Shown: one piece after another, positions 1-5,898 of the stretch
Position numbering within the stretch: the stretch's first letter is position 1
Layout: each line of letters begins with the position of its first letter
Made by a program: the position numbers and the translations under genes
Assembly: GCA_963169175.1 (NCBI GenBank)
Contig: CAUJFK010000168.1
Location: forward strand, 1-6,996
Length of the DNA stretch: 6,996 bases
Direction: 5' to 3'
Origin: Acidobacteriota bacterium
GTDB taxonomy: Bacteria > Acidobacteriota > Blastocatellia > Pyrinomonadales > Pyrinomonadaceae
The notes under the pieces: generated by a model
Seen by the model: the letters and a program-made list of their open reading frames with translations, nothing else
What the model was told of the DNA's origin: nothing
Databases searched by the model: none

Positions 1-1990
1 GAGTTTCAACTCCTTCGGCAACGACCTTCATATTCAGGCTTTGGGCGAGCCTGATGATCGTGTTCACGATCTCGCTGTTTTCCGTACTTTCGCACATTTG
101 GCTAACGAACGATCGATCGATCTTTAAATAACTGAACGGGAGCCGGTGGAGATAGCTTAACGATGAATAGCCGGTGCCGAAATCGTCAAGACTGAACTCG
201 ACGCCAAGTGCACGCAGCCGGTTTATCATCTTCAAAGCCGGGCCGGTGTGGTCCATGATATGGCTTTCAGTGATCTCTAACTTAAGGCATTTCCCGGGCA
301 GGCCTGTCGATCGCAGTGTCGCCGCCACCTTTTCCGCAAGCTCTGGCTGGCGAAATTCCTTGCTCGATAGGTTCACCGCGACCGTCAGATTCTCAGCCTT
401 GGGATATAGCTGCTGCCATTCGCGCATCTGCCGGCAGCTTTCCTGCACGGTCCACTGGCCAAGTTTAAAGATCAATCCATTCTCTTCGGCTATTGGGATA
501 AATTCGCTTGGCGGCAGGATGCCTCGTGTCGGGTGGTCCCAGCGAATCAGTGCCTCAAAACCAACGAGTTCGCCGCTGTCAAGCCGCACGACCGGCTGAT
601 ACTGCAATTGAAATTCGCGATTTTCGAAAGCACCGCGCATCTCGGTCTCGAGCTGCAGTTTACGGCTTGCCTGGGCATGCATTGCCTCATCAAAGATCTG
701 ATATTGGGCACCGCCGGATGCCTTGGCCGCGTACATCGAGATATCGGCGTCACGCACCATATCTTCGGCCGATGTATGCTTAGCGGTGCTCAGGGCTACC
801 CCGATGCTGGTGGTGATAAAGATCGTCCGCTGGCCGATGTCAAACGGATCGTTAAGGCCGTTGCGGATGCGTTCAGCAACCAGCAGTGCCTCGGATTGTT
901 CCGAAAGATCGCCCAAAAGAATAACAAACTCATCTCCGCCAAATCGGGCAACAAGATCGCCGGGGCGCGTGCATGCTTCAAGCCGGCGGGCGATGTATTT
1001 TAGAAGCTTGTCGCCTTCCGCATGGCCAAGCGAATCGTTGATGATCTTGAACCGGTCAAAGTCGAGGTAAAGGACCGCAAATCGTCGCGGCCGCCGGCTT
1101 TTGCCCTTTGCGATACAGAGCTGAAGGTGCTCCATGAACAGGGTCCGGTTGGCCAGGCCCGTAAGGCTGTCATGAAACGCATCGTGCAGCAGCTGAGCCT
1201 CGGTGCGTTTTCGCTCCGTAATATCGCGGTCCGAACCACGAAAACCGACGATGGCGCCGTCAGGGCCAAAAACAGGAGCGGCATTGCTTTCCAGATAACA
1301 GATGCTTCCGTTCCGATGACGAAATCGCCGGACCATCTGGGACCAGCCTTTCCTTTCCTTGATCGACTCACGATACATCTCGGTTACGAAGATGCTGTCG
1401 TCCTCAAGCACAAGATCGTGTACGAATTGCCCCATGATCTCGTCAAGCGTGCAGCCGAGGATCGACTTCACCGCCGGATTGCTGTAAATGATGCGGCCGG
1501 CAAGATCTTCTTCCCAGATCCATTCGTTCGTGCTTTCGACCATCGAACGAAATTTTTCCTCGCTTTCACGAAGCGACCGTACCGCCTGTTCCCTGCTGCG
1601 GCGTGCTTCGCCAGCCTCGAGCGCATTCTGGACCGATACGGGCAAACGCGCCAGGCTGCTCTTGAGAATGCAATCAAATGCTCCTTCCTTCATGCATTCG
1701 ACAGCTACCTCTTCGCCGACGGGATCGGCATACAAAATAAAAGGCGTGTCCCTGGCCGAATCCTTGAGCACCCTAAGCGCATCGAAAGCACTGAAACGTG
1801 GAACCGATGAATTTGACAAGATAAGGTCCGGCGAAAAGTTTGCCATCTCAGTGACAAAATTTTTCCGCGTCGCGACCCTTTTTGCCTCGAAATGCAAACC
1901 AGAGCCGCGAAGCAGACAAAGGACCGCCTCGGCGTCGGCTTCGACGGCTTCGACCACAAGGATGCGGGGAATTTTGTCAGAAAATGTCAT
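1..1990 (-). CDS. REC-PAS-GGDEF-EAL cyclic-di-GMP synthase/phosphodiesterase, 3' end cut by window
   Basis: Cytoplasmic signalling protein, likely able to make and degrade cyclic-di-GMP. 663 codons are visible in one uninterrupted frame; the C-terminus lies beyond the left edge. Domains: receiver-like (about 8-125), signalling helix (126-146), PAS (147-262, ending DITERK), GGDEF (265-437), EAL (445 onward). The GGDEF domain has DSLTGLANR (274-282), LDFDRFKIIND (309-319), the inhibitory RPGD (342-345) and GGDEF (351-355). The EAL domain has EALIRW (479-484), NLS (540), E572, DDFGTG (602-607), K623 and EGVE (659-662), the residues expected for metal binding and catalysis. The receiver lacks the phospho-acceptor: Asn60 stands in its place, with Ala15 and Ala88 at other active-site positions; Lys110 is kept. 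The start is forced: TAG lies directly before this ATG, though no clear Shine-Dalgarno is seen. No transmembrane segment. The family call is secure; which activity dominates is unknown. Confidence 0.95.
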   Translation of the reverse strand, partial: MTFSDKIPRILVVEAVEADAEAVLCLLRGSGLHFEAKRVATRKNFVTEMANFSPDLILSNSSVPRFSAFDALRVLKDSARDTPFILYADPVGEEVAVECMKEGAFDCILKSSLARLPVSVQNALEAGEARRSREQAVRSLRESEEKFRSMVESTNEWIWEEDLAGRIIYSNPAVKSILGCTLDEIMGQFVHDLVLEDDSIFVTEMYRESIKERKGWSQMVRRFRHRNGSICYLESNAAPVFGPDGAIVGFRGSDRDITERKRTEAQLLHDAFHDSLTGLANRTLFMEHLQLCIAKGKSRRPRRFAVLYLDFDRFKIINDSLGHAEGDKLLKYIARRLEACTRPGDLVARFGGDEFVILLGDLSEQSEALLVAERIRNGLNDPFDIGQRTIFITTSIGVALSTAKHTSAEDMVRDADISMYAAKASGGAQYQIFDEAMHAQASRKLQLETEMRGAFENREFQLQYQPVVRLDSGELVGFEALIRWDHPTRGILPPSEFIPIAEENGLIFKLGQWTVQESCRQMREWQQLYPKAENLTVAVNLSSKEFRQPELAEKVAATLRSTGLPGKCLKLEITESHIMDHTGPALKMINRLRALGVEFSLDDFGTGYSSLSYLHRLPFSYLKIDRSFVSQMCESTENSEIVNTIIRLAQSLNMKVVAEGVET

Positions 1991-2065
1991 CTAGCGGATT
2001 CGCTGACGCATGGCCCTACAAAACGGCGGATAACGTGATGGTTCATTCAAGGTTATCGCTAAGGG

Positions 2066-2079
2066 CCGTAAAGATACGG
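2066..2079. repeat. Small perfect hairpin (CCGTA/TACGG) in the leader
   Basis: CCGTA (2066-2070) and TACGG (2075-2079) pair perfectly across a 4-base loop, about 75 bases before the start codon of the GGDEF/EAL gene. The right arm is part of one of the three TACGGT copies in this intergenic region. It could be an RNA hairpin or a DNA dyad; nothing decides between these. Confidence 0.4.
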
Positions 2080-2174
2080 TTTCTAAATGGCCCACGCTGC
2101 GTCTTAACGATGTTAGATCAGCAAGGTACGGTACCGGCTCTAAAAAATGAGGATGCCTGATCTGATTCGGGATA

Positions 2175-2195
2175 GCGGCCTATGTTGGTGGCCGC
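2175..2195. repeat. GC-rich inverted repeat in the leader
   Basis: GCGGCC (2175-2180) and GGCCGC (2190-2195) are perfect inverted copies around a 9-base loop. All six pairs are G-C, so the element would fold stably in RNA. No T run follows on either strand, so it is not an intrinsic terminator. It lies inside the predicted leader of the GGDEF/EAL gene. Confidence 0.5.
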
Positions 2196-2249
2196 CTTAC
2201 AAAATACACGACTCACATTGGGTTGGGGCGTCCCAGCGCAAGCTTAAGT

Positions 2250-2279
2250 ATTATCTGACTTATACAGCAGAAGTGTCAA
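2250..2279 (-). promoter_or_regulatory. Sigma70-like promoter for the REC-PAS-GGDEF-EAL gene
   Basis: On the minus strand TTGACA (2279-2274, perfect -35) is followed after 18 bases by GATAAT (2255-2250, five of six matches to TATAAT). A transcript would start near 2243 and run leftward into the GGDEF/EAL gene, leaving a leader of about 250 nt. The spacing and -35 are good. The -10 is one base off and no extended -10 is present. This is a prediction from the bases only. Confidence 0.5.
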
Positions 2280-2286
2280 TCAAAAT

Positions 2287-2325
2287 TTCACATGCCTATC
2301 GGCGTCCGAAGGCGTTGGATGTGAA
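2287..2325 (-). terminator. Weak candidate terminator after the flavoprotein gene
   Basis: A 7-bp inverted repeat, TTCACAT (2287-2293) with ATGTGAA (2319-2325), encloses 25 bases. Read on the minus strand the stem is followed at once by ATTTTG. The stem is AT-rich, the loop long and the T run only four bases, so intrinsic termination here would be inefficient. It sits about 50 bp past the flavoprotein stop and just before the promoter of the next gene, where a terminator would be expected. Confidence 0.2.
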
Positions 2326-2372
2326 GCTTTAGTTAGGGGCCATTAAATCAATAGGCAAACGAGATACCGTAT

Positions 2373-3500
2373 TTATCGATGCCGGGCCCGCCAAAGCGTG
2401 TCATGCATTTCTTTTGCCCAGGTCCAAAATGTACCCTGTTTCAGTCTGTGCAGGTAGTCATCCCAGATTCCGTAATGGAGATAGATCGATTCTGGTCCGC
2501 CCGCGTCAATGACGGCGGCGATCTCATGATAATATTTGCGGTTCGGCTCATCGCCGGCTATCGCCAACGCGATATTCGCCGCTGCCACCTCTGCCTGCCG
2601 TACCGCCATATGCGCGAACTTAGGGCCGGAAAAGGCGACAATATCGCCGGCCGCGTATGCATTGCTCAAACCCTGGATCTTCATTCGATCATCAACCAAA
2701 ACGAAGTCTTCGCTGTCCGTTATTCCAAGGTCATTTAGGATCGCCTGCCCGCGAAACGGCGGGACGAGCATAAGCAGATCATACCCGATCGCGTGTTTTT
2801 GAGCCGATCTCAGCTCAGTCGGGGTTATCTCGGTAACGGGCACGTCATAGAGCACCGAGATCTTAAATTTTGCAAAAGCTGACTCAAGTTGCTTATGAAG
2901 GTCAGCACCCCCAAAAGCCGAACTCAGCGATTCCGGAAAAATTGCTTTTATCTTAACTGTGCCGTCCTCGAGTTTTGGCCCGAACCGTCGTGCCAATGCG
3001 AAGGCCGTTTCACAAACCGGCACCGGCAATCTGGCGGATGGACACATTCCGATGACGATCGTCCCTTCTTGAAAACTCTCCAGGGCCTTGCCAAATCTAG
3101 CGGCCGCGTTTACGCCAAGAATATGATGTGAATGTTCGAAGAATCCACCCACCTTTTCGGTAGCAAGGCGGCGGCCCATTGCGATCAACAGAAAGTCATA
3201 GGAGATCTCGCCGTTAAAGTCTGCCCCTGTGACGACAGCTTTCTTCAGGCCCTTGCTTATTCGGATCAACTCTCCATGAACAAAACGGACACCGATATTT
3301 TTGAGTTTTTGCGCAAGATCGAACGATATATCAACAGGCTCACATTCACCAAGCGCGAGTTCGACCAGGGCCGGAAGGAATGTGAAGTTTCGGTTTGGCG
3401 CAACGAGAGTGATCTGATACGAACGATCGACGGATGCGGCAAGCTTCTCCGCCGCCACAAGCCCCGCGAAACCGCCACCTATAATAAGAATGTTCGCCAT
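2373..3500 (-). CDS. FAD-dependent oxidoreductase of the sulfide:quinone oxidoreductase / FCSD superfamily
   Basis: 375-residue flavoprotein, probably a membrane-associated dehydrogenase feeding electrons to quinone or a cytochrome. An N-terminal Rossmann motif GGGFAG (8-13) binds FAD; a second FAD contact, YAAGD, lies at 282-286. The stretch where NAD(P)H-using relatives carry a second glycine-rich motif reads instead IVIGMCPSARLP (148-159), as in the SQR/flavocytochrome c group. A segment near 294-310 (AHMAVRQAEVAA) resembles the quinone-site region of type II NADH dehydrogenases. The C-terminus (346-370) is rich in Trp and basic residues, suggesting peripheral membrane contact. The only cysteines are 53, 153 and 163, and none appears to match the SQR redox cysteines. 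ATG at 3500 is preferred: GGAG lies five bases upstream and the protein then begins just before the FAD motif; a TTG at 3521 is less likely. The gene follows the cytochrome c maturation genes on the same strand. The superfamily is clear; the substrate is not. Confidence 0.85.
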   Translation of the reverse strand: MANILIIGGGFAGLVAAEKLAASVDRSYQITLVAPNRNFTFLPALVELALGECEPVDISFDLAQKLKNIGVRFVHGELIRISKGLKKAVVTGADFNGEISYDFLLIAMGRRLATEKVGGFFEHSHHILGVNAAARFGKALESFQEGTIVIGMCPSARLPVPVCETAFALARRFGPKLEDGTVKIKAIFPESLSSAFGGADLHKQLESAFAKFKISVLYDVPVTEITPTELRSAQKHAIGYDLLMLVPPFRGQAILNDLGITDSEDFVLVDDRMKIQGLSNAYAAGDIVAFSGPKFAHMAVRQAEVAAANIALAIAGDEPNRKYYHEIAAVIDAGGPESIYLHYGIWDDYLHRLKQGTFWTWAKEMHDTLWRARHR

Positions 3501-3505
3501 AGAAA

Positions 3506-3509
3506 CTCC
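3506..3509 (-). promoter_or_regulatory. Ribosome binding site fixing the flavoprotein start
   Basis: GGAG on the minus strand ends five bases before the ATG at 3500. It selects this ATG over the in-frame TTG at 3521, which would add seven residues before the FAD motif and would place the GGAG inside the coding sequence. Confidence 0.6.
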
Positions 3510-3586
3510 AAAACTTCTCAACGCAAGACCAGACGGTCAGATGCGGACGGCGACGGCCGGCACCAAAAGAACGCGGCTCCTCTCAT

Positions 3587-4279
3587 TCACTTGAGTTTTC
3601 CTATCTCTTCACGAAGCTTCCCAAGCGCACTGTTGGTCGGATCCGCCTTTTCCAGCCTCGCAAGTGTTGCTTCGGCCCCGGCAGCGTCCAATTTTCTTGT
3701 GTACGCGACCGTTAAATTCTGGAGCGCGAGGGAATGATTTGGGTCGGCGTCGAGAACACGCTTAAATTCTGTTATGGCACGATCGTAATCGGGCTTTTCG
3801 CGGAAGATAAATGTCAAACCCATATCGGTACGCACGTCAAAATTGTCCGGCTTTTTCGCAAGGGCCGAGATATACCATTTCTCTGCTTCCACATATTTCC
3901 CAGCATCGAAATTTGTATTGCCCAGGTTGACGATCACTTCGAAATTTTCAGGCTGGATCTCATTGGCTTTGGCCAGGAATTCGATCGCTTGGTCGTACCG
4001 CTGTATCTGGTAGAATAACTCGGCAGCCTTCAATTGGGCCTCAAGGTCCGTCGGGTTCTGCCGCGCATTCTCGACGATCGCCTGAACCTCGGCCATTGAG
4101 CCACCAGCACCGGGAACGCTTGGATGTCCGCCCGGAACACTGCCCGCAGGCTGTGTCGCTTGTGTTTGTCCACCGGTCATTGTCGCGGCGTTCTGATTGA
4201 TAGCGTTTGTGGTAAAGAAGCCAATGATCGTGCCGAGAAGCAACCCTATAAGCGTGAAAAGGAAATTATCTTTGGTCAT
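3587..4279 (-). CDS. Membrane-anchored TPR protein of the cytochrome c maturation operon
   Basis: 230-residue protein with one N-terminal membrane helix (about 6-24, FLFTLIGLLLGTIIGFF), a Gly/Pro/Gln-rich linker (35-61), and about four TPR units (78-111, 112-145, 146-181 and a weaker one at 182-215). Few charges precede the helix, with Lys3 on the short N-terminal side, so the TPRs probably face the periplasm. TPR domains bind peptides; in CcmI and NrfG such domains handle apocytochrome c, and by position this protein may do the same here. That role is inferred from context. The ATG at 4279 lies five bases after the ccsA stop, pointing to translational coupling; a longer frame reading back into ccsA (to 4504) is an artefact because it lies over the conserved ccsA C-terminus. 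No strong Shine-Dalgarno is seen. It has no cysteine or haem-binding CxxCH motif. Confidence 0.85.
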   Translation of the reverse strand: MTKDNFLFTLIGLLLGTIIGFFTTNAINQNAATMTGGQTQATQPAGSVPGGHPSVPGAGGSMAEVQAIVENARQNPTDLEAQLKAAELFYQIQRYDQAIEFLAKANEIQPENFEVIVNLGNTNFDAGKYVEAEKWYISALAKKPDNFDVRTDMGLTFIFREKPDYDRAITEFKRVLDADPNHSLALQNLTVAYTRKLDAAGAEATLARLEKADPTNSALGKLREEIGKLK

Positions 4280-4284
4280 GGTAC

Positions 4285-5898
4285 TTAGGCGTATGAATGA
4301 AGCCCGGGCAACAGATAACTGACACCCAAGTAAGTAAAGATAACGAACAAGAATGCGGCCAGCGCAAAATAGGCGGAGCTTCGGCCTTTCCAGCCATAGG
4401 CGATCCGCGAATGGAGGAAACCTGCATAGGTCAGCCAGGCGACCAAGGCCCCAACCTCCTTCGCATCCCAACCCCAATATCGGCCCCAGGATTCGTTGGC
4501 CCAAACCGCACCCGTGATCAGCAATAACGCCAGCCCGGCAAATGCTACGCCCCCGAGCTTGTACATCAGCCCGTCCAACGTGGCTGCGGGCGGCAGGGCC
4601 GCACGGATCCTGCCGGTCTTGATACCAAACAGCACAACGAACATCGTGCCGGTAAAGGCCGTGATCAGGGCCGCCAACTCTACTGGGTTGGCGTTGAGGC
4701 TAAGATGGAGCTGAGGCCCGTTCTGCAGGATCCAGTCCCGAGACATCCGGGTGAGTTCCGCGATCGGTATCTGATTGATCTGGACCTGCGGCACATTGTC
4801 CTGCTGCAGCATCCATGTGGCAAATCGAGCATATTGCCCTGGGTCTATCAGGGCCTCAACGTTCGTGAGTGTCTTCAATTGATAGACAAGCACGCCTATG
4901 CCGACAGCTTGTGCGGCCAGTGCGGTCCGCAGTAGATAATGGCCGAGGCGCTTCGCTCTGGGATCTGGAGAGTTGATGTCCTTGGCAAAGGCCGCCACGG
5001 CTGCAATCAGGAGTATGGCGGCGACGACAATAAACCAGCCCACGTACGGAATGTCGGCACGAAGCGCAAGTGACATCCGCGAATTCCCGACAAAGGTTGA
5101 GGCCGTATAGGTACCGAATGTCGATGGAAGAAATACGCTGAACTTGCTTATGGTAACGAACGTACCAATTGCGAAAGCACTGGTCCAGATCGCCATCTTC
5201 TCGACCTTCAGCCCGTCTTTCAGTAGATATAGGACCGCGACCGCAAAACACACTAGCGCCACGCCATAACTAATCGAAGCCACACCGACGTGGATCGGCC
5301 GCCAGTAAGAGTCAAGCACTGGCGGAAGATCGACCAATTCACTGCCAATAAATCGGGCCAGGACCAGGATGATCGCAGCAAGAGGCAGCGAGAGCCCGGC
5401 GACGAGCACGAACTGCTTTCGACGCATGATGAGCAGCGTCGTTATGCCTGCTCCAAAAGCGAATGCGAGGCTGAGGTCATAGAGGTTGGCAAACGGTATG
5501 TAGCGAAAGATCCAGGGCATATCCGCCGTTGACCGTCCCTGTTCATGAAAGATCGCAAACTCACGGTCGTATGCAGAGATCCATCGCACAAGCCAACTGG
5601 ATAGATTGAAGAAAACACCGAGCACTGCGGTCCAAAATCCGAATGTTTCAGCGAACCGGAACGGCGCGTAAAAGTTGGTCAGATAAAAGATCGCTGCGGT
5701 GAGATAACAGGCCAGCGCCAACATCATCAAGGCTCCGTCCGATATGAAACCGCTGCCGCCAACCGTGATCCGGACAGCAGCAAGCGCGAGCGAACCAAGA
5801 ACTGCCATTGCGGCCGGGGCGTAGAGGCCGAGTTTGTGGACGCCTGCCGCTCGATCGGCACCAGCCATCATTGGTTTGCCAAGTACTTCCTGATTCAT
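4285..5898 (-). CDS. ccsA: Cytochrome c biogenesis protein CcsA (ResC), System II haem exporter/synthase subunit
   Basis: 537-residue polytopic membrane protein. With ResB it carries haem across the membrane and attaches it to CxxCH cysteines of apocytochromes. The haem-handling WWD-type motif is at 466-481 (VWANESWGRYWGWDAK). Conserved histidines are visible: His203 in YWRPIHV (outer haem ligand 1), His496 in GFLHSR (membrane histidine) and His534 in GLHSYA at the very end (outer ligand 2). NLYDLSLAF (138-146) is also typical. It is much longer than a classical CcsA of roughly 300-400 residues; the extra length includes helices at the N-terminus and an insert at about 290-440, between His203 and the WWD motif, containing a hydrophilic loop (341-405). 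The start overlaps the resB stop as ATGA; a G-rich run (5906-5910 on the complement) may serve as ribosome binding site. Identification is firm. Confidence 0.95.
   Translation of the reverse strand: MNQEVLGKPMMAGADRAAGVHKLGLYAPAAMAVLGSLALAAVRITVGGSGFISDGALMMLALACYLTAAIFYLTNFYAPFRFAETFGFWTAVLGVFFNLSSWLVRWISAYDREFAIFHEQGRSTADMPWIFRYIPFANLYDLSLAFAFGAGITTLLIMRRKQFVLVAGLSLPLAAIILVLARFIGSELVDLPPVLDSYWRPIHVGVASISYGVALVCFAVAVLYLLKDGLKVEKMAIWTSAFAIGTFVTISKFSVFLPSTFGTYTASTFVGNSRMSLALRADIPYVGWFIVVAAILLIAAVAAFAKDINSPDPRAKRLGHYLLRTALAAQAVGIGVLVYQLKTLTNVEALIDPGQYARFATWMLQQDNVPQVQINQIPIAELTRMSRDWILQNGPQLHLSLNANPVELAALITAFTGTMFVVLFGIKTGRIRAALPPAATLDGLMYKLGGVAFAGLALLLITGAVWANESWGRYWGWDAKEVGALVAWLTYAGFLHSRIAYGWKGRSSAYFALAAFLFVIFTYLGVSYLLPGLHSYA

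Larger units (their letters stand above)
1991..2372. other. Intergenic region / long leader without a gene
   Basis: This 382-bp stretch separates the flavoprotein stop codon from the ATG of the cyclic-di-GMP gene. Short frames exist on both strands, but none has a Shine-Dalgarno plus a recognisable protein. It is more AT-rich than its flanks. It contains a sigma70-like promoter on the minus strand (2250-2279), a GC-rich inverted repeat (2175-2195), a small perfect hairpin (2066-2079), three copies of TACGGT (two on plus at 2075 and 2127, one on minus at 2366-2371), and a weak stem with a short T run past the flavoprotein gene (2287-2325). If the promoter is used, about 250 nt become an untranslated leader. 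I could not match the leader to the cyclic-di-GMP riboswitch consensus. Confidence 0.7.

Noticed and set aside
107..122. Run of GATC/CGAT tetranucleotides
   Set aside because: It encodes the conserved KIDRSFV stretch of the EAL domain; the repeat follows from the Ile-Asp-Arg-Ser codons.
1022..1810. 262-codon open frame on the plus strand
   Set aside because: It lies exactly antisense to the GGDEF/PAS-coding region, whose minus-strand frame encodes unmistakable conserved motifs. The plus-strand product has no recognisable domain.
1991..2249. Cyclic-di-GMP (GEMM) riboswitch upstream of the GGDEF/EAL gene
   Set aside because: Looked for because of the long leader and gene function, but the conserved internal segments of the GEMM-I consensus, as I recall them, are not present.
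2147..2332. 61-codon plus-strand frame in the intergenic region
   Set aside because: No Shine-Dalgarno before the ATG, no recognisable motif, and it overlaps the predicted minus-strand promoter.
3518..3586. 22-codon minus-strand mini-ORF between the TPR and flavoprotein genes, starting right after the TPR stop
   Set aside because: Too short and without recognisable features; the ATG touching the TPR stop can arise by chance.
3501..3586. Terminator or promoter between the TPR and flavoprotein genes
   Set aside because: Only short GC-rich dyads (CGGCCG; GACC-GTCT-GGTC) with no T run, and no convincing -35/-10 pair.
4280..4504. 75-residue N-terminal extension of the TPR protein
   Set aside because: It lies over the conserved 3' end of ccsA (WWD-to-LHSYA part) in another frame; the ATG at 4279 just before the membrane helix is a natural start.
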